Of a stretch of 47,825 bases of DNA, positions 17,362-27,171 are shown piece by piece. Each line of letters begins with the position of its first letter. Within the stretch, counting starts at the first letter, position 1. The DNA comes from Bryobacterales bacterium (GTDB lineage: Bacteria; Acidobacteriota; Terriglobia; Bryobacterales; UBA6623). The stretch lies in assembly GCA_026713545.1 (NCBI GenBank), contig JAPOOG010000122.1, positions 1-47,825 on the forward strand, given 5' to 3'. The notes under the pieces were generated by a model. It had not been told where the DNA came from and made no database searches. It saw nothing but the letters and a program-made list of their open reading frames with translations. The translations under genes were made by a program, and so were the position numbers.

Positions 17362-17910
17362 ATGGCGAACCTTCAAATCGTTGCAATGATCGGCAGCCGG
17401 CGCCCCGGCAATGCCACGGCCAAGGCCCTGGCCGTAACGGTGGACGAACTTCGGCAGGTCGGAGGCATCGAGGTCGATGTCGTCGATCCCGCCGACCTCG
17501 ACCTGCGTACACCGGGCACCCAGGACCCCGAGCTTGAAAAAGTCCTGCAAGAGAAGGTGATCGCCGCCACCGGTGTGATTCTCTCTACGCCCGAGTACCA
17601 CGGCTCCTACAGCAGCGTTATCAAGCTACTTATCGAGCATCTGGGGTACCCGTCGATGCTCAGCGGCAAGCCCGTCGCATTGCTCGGGGTCGCCGCCGGA
17701 GCCATCGGCGCCGTCAAGTCGTTGGAACACTTGCGCAGCGTTTGTTCACACATCGGGGCGATCGTTCTGCCGGGATCCGTTTCCGTCGCGAGGGTGCACA
17801 AGGTCTTCGACGCAGAAGGCAACTGCGTCGATCCTGGAGTCGAAAAACGTCTTCGCCGACTTGCGAGTGATCTGAACGACTACATCCGCCGGCATCATTG
17901 TTCGACTTGA
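17362..17910 (+). CDS. NADPH-dependent FMN reductase (flavodoxin-like)
   Basis: A 182-residue flavodoxin-like reductase of the NADPH-dependent FMN reductase family. The N-terminal strand and phosphate loop (VAMIGSRRPGNATAKAL) and the ILSTPEYHGSYSS block, which contacts the flavin ring, are clear. Family members use NAD(P)H to reduce FMN, quinones or azo/chromate compounds; specificity not deducible. A start further upstream (17263) is open but ATG 17362 aligns with the family N-terminus. Only a weak GAGA precedes it. No operon partner is evident. Confidence 0.85.
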   Translation: MANLQIVAMIGSRRPGNATAKALAVTVDELRQVGGIEVDVVDPADLDLRTPGTQDPELEKVLQEKVIAATGVILSTPEYHGSYSSVIKLLIEHLGYPSMLSGKPVALLGVAAGAIGAVKSLEHLRSVCSHIGAIVLPGSVSVARVHKVFDAEGNCVDPGVEKRLRRLASDLNDYIRRHHCST

Positions 17911-18189
17911 TCGGTTCCTCCGTGCACCTGCGATGGATCGGAGCGGCCGCCCGCCCAACATAATGGACCGACTTGTTCTTCGGGTTTCACTACTTCGGGC
18001 GATTTTGCTACGGAGCCCCTGATCGTCGTGGTGCAGCCAAGAAACGTGTGGAATTTGGCTCTTTAGTGATTCCGGGATGCTGGAGCAGCCATGGAAGGTT
18101 CGGGAAATGCACCCTGCCCCAAGGCGCAAAAATCTGAGAGGTTTGTACAATGGATCGCACCCGGCATTTGCATCGGTGTAGGAGGGACG

Positions 18190-18321
18190 ATGGCGAACTC
18201 ATCAGATGAGCAGAAGCAACAGAAGAAGCCCTTGGTCAAGAGGCACCCCCTGATGATGTTCGTGGCCGGGTTTATTGTGGGAATTGTTATCGTGCTGATC
18301 ATTTCGGAGATGGTCGGATAA
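18190..18321 (+). CDS. Small single-pass membrane protein (43 aa)
   Basis: A 43-residue protein with a hydrophilic, Lys/Gln-rich N-terminus (MANSSDEQKQQKKP) and one C-terminal transmembrane helix (about residues 21-40, LMMFVAGFIVGIVIVLII). The ribosome site is the best in the neighbourhood: GGAGGGACG directly before the ATG. Such short tail-anchored-like proteins often modulate membrane complexes. A TACAAT at about 18145 could be a -10 for it. Function unknown. Confidence 0.6.
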   Translation: MANSSDEQKQQKKPLVKRHPLMMFVAGFIVGIVIVLIISEMVG

Positions 18322-18671
18322 TTTCAGTCTGCAGCTTGTCGATGGAGCGAGACATCACGGCCCGCAGCCGGACCTGCTCTTTGATGCCTGACGGCCCCGC
18401 TCCAGCTTCCGCCGCCGCCGTCAGGATTCAGCTTGCATCCGGCTCTTGTCCAGGCTCAGCGCAGCGTCCTTCTCGAGGTCTCCGGCGATCGTCTCAACCC
18501 ATCGTTCATGCGTTCTGAGTTCACCAGGTTGTAGAGAGGTCTTTCCCCGAGTCAATCTTGAACAAGTGGTTCGCGAAGGCTGAGGCCCGATCTCTCGCAA
18601 GGACACAAATCTCGCCAAGACAGACCCCTCTTCTGGGTTTGTACGCATAAGTTCGGCTAACAGCAAGCCGG
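18322..18671. other. 350-bp gap with no recognisable gene
   Basis: Lies between the small membrane protein and the end of the PIG-L gene. A minus-strand frame reads a short charged helical stretch (ERWVETIAGDLEKDA) ending at about 18421, which might be a remnant, but nothing supports a start or a family. No RNA gene is seen. Confidence 0.3.
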
Positions 18672-21248
18672 TTACTTGTTCGCTGCCACTCCAGCGCTGA
18701 GCAGGTTCGCGAAGATGCGATAAGCCCCCGGCACGCCCGCCGGCAGCTGCCGGAACCACGAATAGCCGGTGTAGATGTAAACGCCCTTGCCGTAGCGCAT
18801 GTACAGCAAGCCGCCCCGACGCAGCGGTTCGCCCGGATCGTTCGATGCCAGAAGGGCGTCATACCGCGCGTCCCACTTCGTCATGAAATAGAGCCCGCGC
18901 TCTTGTACCCAATCCTTGAAGTCCTTCCCGGTAATGGCATTGGGCTGCTGCAACAGAATATGCCGCGGATGTAACAGACGCACCGGCGCCCGTTCGTCGC
19001 TGACCCGTTCGCGCGAGGGCGTGAGCGGAAACGGAGCCAGCAGTAGCGGCGGTCCGCGCCGGGACAGCGTTTCGTACTGCACGATGAGCGTCCCGCCGTT
19101 CTCGACGTAGCCCAGAAGTCGTTCCTTCGCCGCCAATACTCCCGGACGCGTACGCAACGCTCTGATGCCCAGAACAATCGTGTCGAAGGAACTCAGCTCC
19201 CCGGACGTAACGTCTTCATCGGACAACAACGTCACTTCCGCTTCAAGTTGCTCGAGCGCTTCGGGGATCCGGTCGCCCGATCCCATCACGTACCCGATGT
19301 TCTTCACAAGCAGTTTGACGTCGACTCGTTCGACGCGCATCTCTGCACGCGGAAAGACGACCTGCAGCGGAATATGCGGATACTCGATCTCGCGAACACC
19401 GTGGTTGATGGTTCGATCTCCTAGCTTCACGTTCGCGACTAAGGTGCCTCCCGTGGACTTCTTCGGAGGATGCAAGTCAAACACGAGAGTCGTCCGCATG
19501 CCACGCCGCTCGAGTCGATAGGGCAGCGACGCCGGCGTGGTCATCCAACCTGCGGGAACGGACAGCGAGACGGAGCCCTTTGCGTTGTCTGTATGGCTAT
19601 CCAAATCGACTGCGACAGTACGGGGTTGCGCGTCGGGGAAAATTCGACTGCTGTTGTCAAGGCTTACGGCGACAGCCGGCACTACTTCAACGCGGCGGGT
19701 GCGCTCACCCTCCGTCGGGTCGATCCAACGAAAAATGACGGCTCGCCTGACAGTGAACTTCACACCGTCCGGCCCCTTGAGATGAAACAAAACGCTCAAC
19801 GGGGGCGGCGACTCGGCCTGGCCGATCATGCCGGGATCGTCTATCTGGTAAGAGTTGCCGGTGACCGGCCGACGCAGCCAGGACGGCTGAGAATACTCCG
19901 CTTCTTCCGGAATCGAGATGCGGACCATTTGCTGCACGACCTCGTTGGAACGGAGATGGTGCGCCTCAATGGACACATTTCTCGTGACCGTCCCTGCAAC
20001 CTCGGCGGCTTCCCAGTACAGCCATGCACTCGATCGATTCATGGCCGAAAGAGTCAACTCGACTTCTGAGCCGGGCGTGACATCCCAGCGCTCTGCCGCA
20101 GCATCGATCCAAAGGCCGCTCGCAAGTTCGATCGCACGAACCATCTCCTGCTCTTTGCGACGCGCCCACGGGCCGTCCAAAGCCTTGACGGCTTGGTGCG
20201 TCCGGAAAAGACCCTCGATCACGGCATCCCGGTTTCCGGTCTTGTTGGATGCGAGCACATTCGTCAGAAGAATCTTCACGCGCTCCGCGCCCGGCACCCG
20301 ATCCCAAGTCGTGTTGATCTGCTCGAAGAGATCGCGTTCGGCCCTCTCGCCTGCCACATATCCGAAGAACGCCGGTGCGTCCCCCTTGCGCTGCCGGGTC
20401 CCCATACCCTGGCTGCGATGCATGCTCCGGGCGACGCCACCGATCTCTGCGTACGAGGCTCCCAACTCCGGGTCGTACTCGCCCGTATTGATTCGAATAC
20501 GGTCCGCCCGCATGGCCTGCATTTCCTCCTGGGCGCGTGTGAAAAGTGGCGGGCTCCAATAGAGGCGCGTCGCCTGCCAGGGTTGCAAACCCTGGTCGAT
20601 CTGCTCCGGAAAGCGTTCCGGGGCAGCCGAGGCATCGTACGCCTCGCGGGCCAAGTGGCCGATCGCCGTGTGGTGGCCGTGCCCGCTGCTCGCGTTGGGC
20701 GAGAACCGCGACAGAATGACATCCGGGCGAAACCGGCGAATCACCCGGACCATGTCGCCGAGAACCTGCTCCTTACCCCAAAACGAGAGCGCTTCCTGGG
20801 GTGATTTGCTGTAGCCGAAGTCAATCGCTCTCGTAAAGAACTGCTCACCTCCATCGAGCCGGCGGGCGGCAAGCAGTTCCTGCGTTCGGATGATCCCCAG
20901 CAACTCGGCTTGTTCCGGGCCAATCAGGTTCTGCCCTCCTTCGCCGCGGGTGGCCGAGAGGTACGCCGTCCGCAAGTTCCGTCCGCGGGCGAAGTAGGCG
21001 ATCATCGTTTCGCGCTCGTCGTCGGGGTGTGCGCCGAGGATGAGAATGCTGCCGAGTGTGTTCAGTCGATCGAGAAGCTCCTGCAGTTCCGAAGCACCCT
21101 GCCAGGGTCGTGACGGGCCGGCCAGGGCCGGAAGGACCAATATGCAGACAAAGAACGCGGCCAGGATCGTGCGCACGCAGGAGCAAGCCAGCAAACGGTA
21201 GCGGCGGAGCAAGCTGCATTGTAGCGTCCAAGGAATTTGTCTAGACAT
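18672..21248 (-). CDS. Large exported PIG-L (LmbE-like) deacetylase with C-terminal amidotransferase-like region
   Basis: An 858-residue protein. After a long N-terminal region with a hydrophobic segment (about residues 28-43, ending ALAG) comes a PIG-L/LmbE domain: H74-P-D-D-E78 (AHPDDE), the TRGEGGQN loop and SGHGHHTA with the distal metal His. Relatives are zinc N-deacetylases of N-acetylglucosamine derivatives. A beta-sandwich-rich middle (residues 350-650) is followed by a C-terminal region (about 690-858) with a FDTIVLGIRALRTRPGV strand and a GGTLIVQYET strand like a flavodoxin/class I glutamine-amidotransferase-like fold without a visible catalytic Cys. Start ATG 21248 is chosen; ATG 21314 is open but runs in G/P-rich low-complexity sequence. 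It probably acts on envelope or extracellular glycans. Confidence 0.8.
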   Translation of the reverse strand: MSRQIPWTLQCSLLRRYRLLACSCVRTILAAFFVCILVLPALAGPSRPWQGASELQELLDRLNTLGSILILGAHPDDERETMIAYFARGRNLRTAYLSATRGEGGQNLIGPEQAELLGIIRTQELLAARRLDGGEQFFTRAIDFGYSKSPQEALSFWGKEQVLGDMVRVIRRFRPDVILSRFSPNASSGHGHHTAIGHLAREAYDASAAPERFPEQIDQGLQPWQATRLYWSPPLFTRAQEEMQAMRADRIRINTGEYDPELGASYAEIGGVARSMHRSQGMGTRQRKGDAPAFFGYVAGERAERDLFEQINTTWDRVPGAERVKILLTNVLASNKTGNRDAVIEGLFRTHQAVKALDGPWARRKEQEMVRAIELASGLWIDAAAERWDVTPGSEVELTLSAMNRSSAWLYWEAAEVAGTVTRNVSIEAHHLRSNEVVQQMVRISIPEEAEYSQPSWLRRPVTGNSYQIDDPGMIGQAESPPPLSVLFHLKGPDGVKFTVRRAVIFRWIDPTEGERTRRVEVVPAVAVSLDNSSRIFPDAQPRTVAVDLDSHTDNAKGSVSLSVPAGWMTTPASLPYRLERRGMRTTLVFDLHPPKKSTGGTLVANVKLGDRTINHGVREIEYPHIPLQVVFPRAEMRVERVDVKLLVKNIGYVMGSGDRIPEALEQLEAEVTLLSDEDVTSGELSSFDTIVLGIRALRTRPGVLAAKERLLGYVENGGTLIVQYETLSRRGPPLLLAPFPLTPSRERVSDERAPVRLLHPRHILLQQPNAITGKDFKDWVQERGLYFMTKWDARYDALLASNDPGEPLRRGGLLYMRYGKGVYIYTGYSWFRQLPAGVPGAYRIFANLLSAGVAANK

Positions 21249-21518
21249 GCTCAATGAACTGCTGGGCAACCCCGGAAACCGGCAGTGTGGACCGCCTCCC
21301 GCCGCCGGGTTCATTCTCGATCCAGTCCTCGACCTGTTGGGAAAATCACTCCTTCGACAGTGAGACCCAGTTTCCCATGGGCTACTGCTTGTTCATCGGA
21401 ATACATCGAGACCCATCTCTCGACATCCGGCGGCGGAGCTTCCTGCCGTGTGCGAACATCAAGGGCGGAGTCTGGTTCTTTCAGGGAACATCCCGCCCGC
21501 CATCGCTCAAGCTCCCCG

Positions 21519-22298
21519 ATGCGCATCATCACCTGGAACGTCAACGGCCTTCGCTCCGTTGCCCGCAAAGGTCTGCTCGCGTGGCTCGAAGCCGAGAAGC
21601 CCGACATCTTATGTACGCAAGAGACGAAAGCGCACCCGCAGCAGCTCCCGCCCGAACTCGAAGACCCCGACGGCTACGACGCCTACTTCCACTCGGCCAG
21701 GAAAAAAGGATATAGCGGCGTCGCCACCTGGATCCGCGACGATAGCCCGGTCACGCTCAAAGCCGAACCTGTTGCTAGGCTGGGCATCGACCGCTTCGAC
21801 GAAGAGGGCCGCGTGCTCATCACCGAGTTCGAGCCCTTCACGCTTGTCAACTGCTACTTCCCCAACAGCCAGCGCGGTCTCGAGCGGCTCGGATACAAGC
21901 TCGACTTCTACGATACTTTCCTGCACTATTGCAACCGGTTGCGGCGTCAAGGGAGACGGCTGATTATCACCGGCGATTACAACACCGCCCACAAGGAAAT
22001 CGACCTCGCCCGCCCCCGGGAGAATCGCAACAACTCCGGCTTCCTGCCGGTAGAACGTGAGTATCTCGATCAGTTCGTAGCCCACGGCTACGTCGACGCC
22101 TTCCGCCTCTTTCACGGCGGTGCGGGCCACTACACCTGGTGGAGCTACCTGTTCAACGCTCGCGCCGCGAATATCGGCTGGCGCATCGACTATTTCTTCG
22201 TAAGCGATGACCTCGTCGATGAGGTTCGGGACTGCACGATCCTCAGCGAGGTCGAGGGGTCTGACCACTGCCCCGTTTCGCTCGAACTACGCGGATGA
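21519..22298 (+). CDS. xth: Exodeoxyribonuclease III (AP endonuclease)
   Basis: A 259-residue ExoIII/AP endonuclease 1 protein, cleaving DNA at abasic sites in base excision repair. Characteristic blocks: ITWNVNGLRS with the catalytic Asn, LCTQETK with the metal Glu, GDYNTAHKEIDLARP with the Asp/Asn catalytic pair, WRIDYFFVS and the terminal SDHCPVSLEL with the catalytic His. The open frame starts upstream at 21285, but the family start aligns with MRIITWN at 21519; a convincing ribosome site is not visible. Its 3' end overlaps the symporter end by 12 bp on the other strand (convergent). Confidence 0.93.
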   Translation: MRIITWNVNGLRSVARKGLLAWLEAEKPDILCTQETKAHPQQLPPELEDPDGYDAYFHSARKKGYSGVATWIRDDSPVTLKAEPVARLGIDRFDEEGRVLITEFEPFTLVNCYFPNSQRGLERLGYKLDFYDTFLHYCNRLRRQGRRLIITGDYNTAHKEIDLARPRENRNNSGFLPVEREYLDQFVAHGYVDAFRLFHGGAGHYTWWSYLFNARAANIGWRIDYFFVSDDLVDEVRDCTILSEVEGSDHCPVSLELRG

Positions 22299-23699
22299 AG
22301 CTGTCCCGGCGGCAGGCCGAAGGATCAGATAAGCAACCATGCTCAGCACCATTCCCGGGATGATCTCATAGAAATCTCCTCCATATCCCAGTACGCCGCC
22401 CCAGACGATCCCCCCCGCCAGCCCGGCCGCCATCATACCTGTGGCAGCCGAAGTATTGATCCGCCACTGCATGGCGCGCACCACGACCAGCGGGCCGAGC
22501 GAAGCGCCCAACGCCGACCAGGACAGCGTGACCAGCGCAAATACGTTTTGGCTGGCAAACAGAGCTATGGACAGCACGACCGTCGCCACCAGCAGCGTCG
22601 CGAACTTCGATTTGACGTACGAGTCACGCCACGAAGAGAACAGGTCCTGAGTCAGCGCCGCCGAACAAGACAGCACCTGCGAATCCGCTGTCGACATCGT
22701 CGCCGAGAACAAACCCGCAAGAACCAGCCCTACCAACACTCCGGGCAGGTATGCAGCGGCCAGCGTCGGCAGCGCCAATTCCGCATCGAAAGCACCCACG
22801 TCGGGGATCAGGATGCGGCAGGCGAACGCGACGCCGTAACACGCAAACGAAAACAGCAAGTACCAAACCAGATAGATATCCCGCGCCTTCGCGATGTCCC
22901 GCCCCGAACGGATCGACATCATGCGGACCATAATGTGCGGCTGCCCGACGACCCCGATACCCGCACCGAACCAACCAAAGATGAAGAGCGCGAAACCAAA
23001 GCGCGGATCGGGCGGACTCAGGCTGATCAGTTGCGGGTCGATCGCTTCCAGTTTCGACCACAGCCCGCCTAATCCGCCGACTTCCACCAGGGCCAGAATG
23101 AACAGCAGCCAGATCGCGATGATCATGTTGATCGATTGCGCGACGTCCGTCCAAATGGAAGCGCGAATGCCGCCGGCAAAGCAGTAGATCACCACGATCA
23201 CCGCGCCCACGATCGCACCCACAGCGTACGGCCAACCGAAGAGTACATGCAGCGCCTTGCTGCCGGCATTGAGTTGGGCCGCCGCATACGTTCCCAGGAA
23301 GGTGATCGTAACCACAGCTGCAGTGGCTCGAACCAAGCTCCTGCGGCCCGGCAATGCCGCTCCGAGAAACGAGGGAATCGTGCGGAAATGATCTGCTTCG
23401 CTTTTCTCACGCAGACGCCGATGGATCCAAAACCACATCAGGTAGTCGCCGAAGATCCACCCGAATATGATCCAGATCGCAGACAGCCCCATCGTGTAGC
23501 TCGTTCCGATCAGGCCGATGAACATGAAACCGCTGTTGTTGGTGGATACGGCGGACATCGCCGTGAACCAGGGACCGATGCTGCGGCTTGCCAGCAGGTA
23601 ATCGTCGGTAGTGCTTGTCTTGCGGCGGGAAGCGTATGCCCCGATCAGAGTGAATCCAATCAGGAAGGCAAGGAAGCTGAGGATTACAGGATTGACCAT
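22287..23699 (-). CDS. Sodium:solute symporter (SSS family, PutP-like)
   Basis: A 470-residue polytopic inner-membrane protein, about 13 transmembrane helices, of the sodium:solute symporter family. Recognisable parts are the N-terminal DDYLLASRSIGPWFTAMSAV block, the GLIGTSYTMGLSAIWI helix, the GWFGAGIGVVGQPHIMVRMM block and the SATMSTADSQVLSCSAALTQ region with sodium-ligand Ser/Thr. Substrate could be proline, pantothenate or another small solute and cannot be assigned. Convergent with xth, divergent from uvrA. No ribosome site of note before ATG 23699. Confidence 0.9.
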   Translation of the reverse strand: MVNPVILSFLAFLIGFTLIGAYASRRKTSTTDDYLLASRSIGPWFTAMSAVSTNNSGFMFIGLIGTSYTMGLSAIWIIFGWIFGDYLMWFWIHRRLREKSEADHFRTIPSFLGAALPGRRSLVRATAAVVTITFLGTYAAAQLNAGSKALHVLFGWPYAVGAIVGAVIVVIYCFAGGIRASIWTDVAQSINMIIAIWLLFILALVEVGGLGGLWSKLEAIDPQLISLSPPDPRFGFALFIFGWFGAGIGVVGQPHIMVRMMSIRSGRDIAKARDIYLVWYLLFSFACYGVAFACRILIPDVGAFDAELALPTLAAAYLPGVLVGLVLAGLFSATMSTADSQVLSCSAALTQDLFSSWRDSYVKSKFATLLVATVVLSIALFASQNVFALVTLSWSALGASLGPLVVVRAMQWRINTSAATGMMAAGLAGGIVWGGVLGYGGDFYEIIPGMVLSMVAYLILRPAAGTASSA

Positions 23700-23991
23700 G
23701 CGCGGGGAAAAAACTGGCTCGCCTTCGGGGATCGACTATTGTAGCTGCCGGTTGCCCGACGGCTTGGTGCTTATGCATATGAAGGCAATCCCGATTCTTG
23801 AGGGATGTGTCAACAGAAAGCGATTTCGAGCGCCTCTTCGGATGGCGGTTCCTCTTCATCGTGACATGAGTACAACCGATTGCCGGGGTCGGGCCAATCT
23901 GTTTACTCCTTGCTCGAATTGAACGATTACCAATGTGTAAACCTTTAGCCCCGCGGCATGGGGAGGCGTCCAAAGCGCGTAGCAACCTGCT

Positions 23992-24022
23992 TTGACCCGC
24001 CACCGGCCTCGTCTCATATAAT
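23992..24022 (+). promoter_or_regulatory. Possible uvrA promoter
   Basis: TTGACC (23992-23997) and a perfect TATAAT (24017-24022) are separated by 19 bp, longer than ideal, about 50 bp before the uvrA start. The rest of the 372-bp gap (23700-24071) between the divergent symporter and uvrA holds no gene that I can support, and I see no recognisable LexA box. Confidence 0.4.
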
Positions 24023-24071
24023 CAACTCGTAGTTCCCTTCCAGCCGCGGAAGTCCCCGGAGGGCGCTGTTT

Positions 24072-26909
24072 GTGTCCCAGGATTACCTTGAAATCCGAGG
24101 CGCCCGTGTCCATAGCCTCAAGAACATCGATCTGCGCCTGCCGCACAACAAGCTGATCGTCGTCACGGGTGTTTCCGGCTCCGGCAAGTCGTCGCTGGTC
24201 TTCGACACCATCTATGCGGAAGGCCAACGACGCTACGTAGAATCCCTCTCGGCCTACGCGCGGCAGTTCCTGGAGCGCATCGAAAAACCTGATGTCGACG
24301 AGATCCACGGCATCGCGCCGGCCGTGGCGATCCGGCAGAAGAACAGCACCCGTAACCCGCGCTCGACGGTAGCCACGGCCACGGAGATCTACGACTTTCT
24401 GCGTCTGCTGTTCGCACGCGCAGGGCGAACTTACTGTTCCAACTGTAGAAACGAAGTCCGCAAAGATACCGTCGATGAAGTCGCGAGCCGCATCTTGGAA
24501 CTGCCGGAAGGGTCGCGGTGGTATGTTCTTTTCCCTGTCCATGGGTGGGTCAAGGACGACCCAGAGGACCTCAAGGACCGTCTGGCGGACCTTCGGAGTA
24601 AAGGTTTCAACCGCCTCTATCAGGATGGCGGGTTCTTCGAGTTCTCAACGCCGGAGTCGCTTCTCGATATCGATTTCGAGAAGCCTTTCTATGCCCTCGT
24701 CGATCGCCTCTCCATCCGCGGCGACCTTCGCCAGCGGATCACAGACGCCGTCGAGACCTGCTATCGCGAATCGAAGGAAGTGATCTTCGAGCACGCCACG
24801 GATAATGTGCAGCAACTCTGGTTCAGCGAGCGTTTCGAGTGCCGCCCATGCGGCATCGAATACCTGGAGCCCGAGCCGCGCCTGTTCAGCTTCAACAGTC
24901 CCTATGGCGCATGTCCGCGGTGTCAGGGTTTCGGCAACACCATCGGCATCGACATGGAACGTGTCGTCCCCGATCGTTTCAAGTCGCTCGAGGAAGGCGC
25001 AGTTGCACCTTGGAGCAAGCCGCGCTATGCCAAGTGGCAGCGGGCGATGCTCGATGCGGCGCGAGGAGCAGGCGTCCGTACAACGGTTCCGTATCACGAG
25101 TTGACGGCGAAAGAAAGGGACTTCATCTTCCACGGGGGCAACGGCTTCAAGGGGCTCGATGGATTCTGGGCATATCTGGAGCGCAAGAAATACAAGATGC
25201 ATGTCCGCATTTTCATGAGCCGATACCGAGGTTATGCCCTGTGTCCCGACTGCAAGGGCGGCCGGTTACGCGCCGAGGCGTTGAACGTCCGAGTCGGGGG
25301 AAAGAACATTCGAGAGGTGGTGAACCTGACTCTCGAGATGTCCAAGGACTTCTTCAAAACACTCAAACTGGCGGGACAGCAGGCGCAAATCGCGGAGGAA
25401 TTGGTCCGCGACATCATTCACCGGCTTACCTTTCTCAACAGTGTCGGCCTGGAGTACCTCACGCTCGACCGACTGGCTTCGACTCTTTCCGGTGGCGAGT
25501 CGCAGCGGATTCAGTTAGCGACGTCACTCGGCTCACGGCTCGTCGGCGCATGCTATGTGCTCGATGAGCCGTCGATCGGACTGCACTGCCGTGACACCGG
25601 ACGGTTGATCGGCATCCTCAAAAGCCTTCGCGACATTGGAAACACGATCCTCGTTGTCGAGCACGACGCCGACGTGATGCGAGCCGCGGATCATATCGTC
25701 GATCTCGGCCCCGGCGCCGGCGAGCTCGGGGGTGAGGTCGTTTTTTCCGGAACGGCGTGCAAGCTGCTCTCGAATGGTGGACTCTCTCTCACAGGCCACT
25801 ACCTGCGCGGCGAAAGGACGATTCCCGTTCCCAAGACCCGTCGCAAGATTCGCCCCCGGAGGCAAATCAAGTTCCAGGCAGCTTACGTTCACAACTTGAA
25901 GAACATCGACGTCGCTATCCCTCGTAACCTGCTGACGGTTGTCACCGGCGTTTCCGGGTCCGGCAAATCCACCCTTGTCCGCAATGTTGTTTTTGATGGC
26001 CTGCGTGGCCTCACCAAGGGCGCCGGCAGAGCTGACTCCGACGGCGAGTTCCAGCGCCTGCCTTGCCGCAAGATCACCGGACACACTCAAATCGAGGACG
26101 TCGTCTTCGTGGACCAGTCGCCCATTGGCCGCTCGCCGCGTTCGAACCCCGTCACCTACGTCAAGGCTTTCGATGCAGTCCGGGCGCTCTTTGCCTCGAC
26201 TCCACAAGCCAAGCGCAAGGGCCTCACGCCGGGCCATTTCTCCTTCAATATCCCAGGCGGGCGTTGCGAAACCTGCCAAGGCGACGGGACAGTCACGGTG
26301 GAGATGCAGTTTCTGGCCGATGTCCCGCTTCTTTGCGAAGACTGCGACGGCAAGCGATACAAGCAGGAAATCCTCGACATCCGTTACCAGGACAAGAACA
26401 TCGACAACGTCCTTCGGATGACGATCGACGAAGCTCTCAAGTTCTTTATTCGTTCGCCTAAGATTACTCACAAGCTATCGCAGCTTTCCGAAGTCGGCCT
26501 CGGCTATCTTCGCCTCGGCCAGTCGGCGACCACACTTTCGGGAGGCGAGGCGCAACGAGTGAAGTTGGCCGGCCATGTGGCGCAATCGAAGTCCGACGGG
26601 ACGCTCTATCTCTTCGACGAGCCGACGACCGGTCTCCACTTCGACGATATCCGCAAGCTACTTGCCGCCTTCGACAAGCTGCTCGATCACGGTGCAACCC
26701 TGCTGGTCATCGAGCACAATCTCGACATTATCAAGTCGGCGGATTGGGTGATTGATCTCGGCCCGGAAGGCGGCGATCATGGCGGAGAGATCGTTGTCCA
26801 GGGAACACCCGAGCAGGTAGCCAAGACCAAAGACTCTCATACGGGCCAACACCTTGCCCGCGTTCTCAGAGTGGCTGAGACGGCGGGACGAGGGAAAAGT
26901 TCCCCTTGA
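24072..26909 (+). CDS. uvrA: Excinuclease ABC subunit A
   Basis: A 945-residue UvrA, the damage-recognition ATPase of nucleotide excision repair. It starts with GTG at 24072 (GGAGGG eight bases upstream) reading [20 protein letters not shown]. Both ABC modules are intact: Walker [13 protein letters not shown] and [13 protein letters not shown], signatures [13 protein letters not shown] and [13 protein letters not shown], and Walker B motifs LDEPSIGLH and FDEPTTGLH. Zinc-binding Cys pairs are seen at CSNC, CRPC/CPRC and CETC/CEDC. Length matches the family. It acts with UvrB; no uvrB or uvrC lies in the window. Confidence 0.97.
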   Translation: MSQDYLEIRGARVHSLKNIDLRLPHNKLIVVTGVSGSGKSSLVFDTIYAEGQRRYVESLSAYARQFLERIEKPDVDEIHGIAPAVAIRQKNSTRNPRSTVATATEIYDFLRLLFARAGRTYCSNCRNEVRKDTVDEVASRILELPEGSRWYVLFPVHGWVKDDPEDLKDRLADLRSKGFNRLYQDGGFFEFSTPESLLDIDFEKPFYALVDRLSIRGDLRQRITDAVETCYRESKEVIFEHATDNVQQLWFSERFECRPCGIEYLEPEPRLFSFNSPYGACPRCQGFGNTIGIDMERVVPDRFKSLEEGAVAPWSKPRYAKWQRAMLDAARGAGVRTTVPYHELTAKERDFIFHGGNGFKGLDGFWAYLERKKYKMHVRIFMSRYRGYALCPDCKGGRLRAEALNVRVGGKNIREVVNLTLEMSKDFFKTLKLAGQQAQIAEELVRDIIHRLTFLNSVGLEYLTLDRLASTLSGGESQRIQLATSLGSRLVGACYVLDEPSIGLHCRDTGRLIGILKSLRDIGNTILVVEHDADVMRAADHIVDLGPGAGELGGEVVFSGTACKLLSNGGLSLTGHYLRGERTIPVPKTRRKIRPRRQIKFQAAYVHNLKNIDVAIPRNLLTVVTGVSGSGKSTLVRNVVFDGLRGLTKGAGRADSDGEFQRLPCRKITGHTQIEDVVFVDQSPIGRSPRSNPVTYVKAFDAVRALFASTPQAKRKGLTPGHFSFNIPGGRCETCQGDGTVTVEMQFLADVPLLCEDCDGKRYKQEILDIRYQDKNIDNVLRMTIDEALKFFIRSPKITHKLSQLSEVGLGYLRLGQSATTLSGGEAQRVKLAGHVAQSKSDGTLYLFDEPTTGLHFDDIRKLLAAFDKLLDHGATLLVIEHNLDIIKSADWVIDLGPEGGDHGGEIVVQGTPEQVAKTKDSHTGQHLARVLRVAETAGRGKSSP

Positions 26910-27032
26910 TGGGACGTAAGCTCTCTCCAGTCGGCGGCAGCCGTCGGCGGAGCGCCACGGTGCCATGGTGCGGGCGCACGAATCCGGTTGGAGAAGCGGC
27001 GATGGTAATCTGAGGGAAGAGTCTTCCACGAC

Positions 27033-27108
27033 GGGACGGTAGCTCAGTTGGTAGAGCAACGGCCTTTTAAGCCGTGGGTCCTGGGTTCGAGTCCCAGCCG
27101 TCTCACCA
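27033..27108 (+). tRNA. tRNA-Lys (anticodon TTT)
   Basis: A 76-nt cloverleaf including encoded CCA. Acceptor GGGACGG (27033-27039) pairs with CCGTCTC; D arm TAGCTCAGTTGGTAGAGC; anticodon stem ACGGC/GCCGT around CTTTTAA, giving anticodon TTT; T arm contains GGTTCGAGTCC. Followed directly by CCA (27106-27108). Confidence 0.95.
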
Positions 27109-27171
27109 TCTGACTCTCCTGTTTCCAACAATCCCGGGATCCGCGTTGATCCGGGTTGTGCAACCCGTCCG

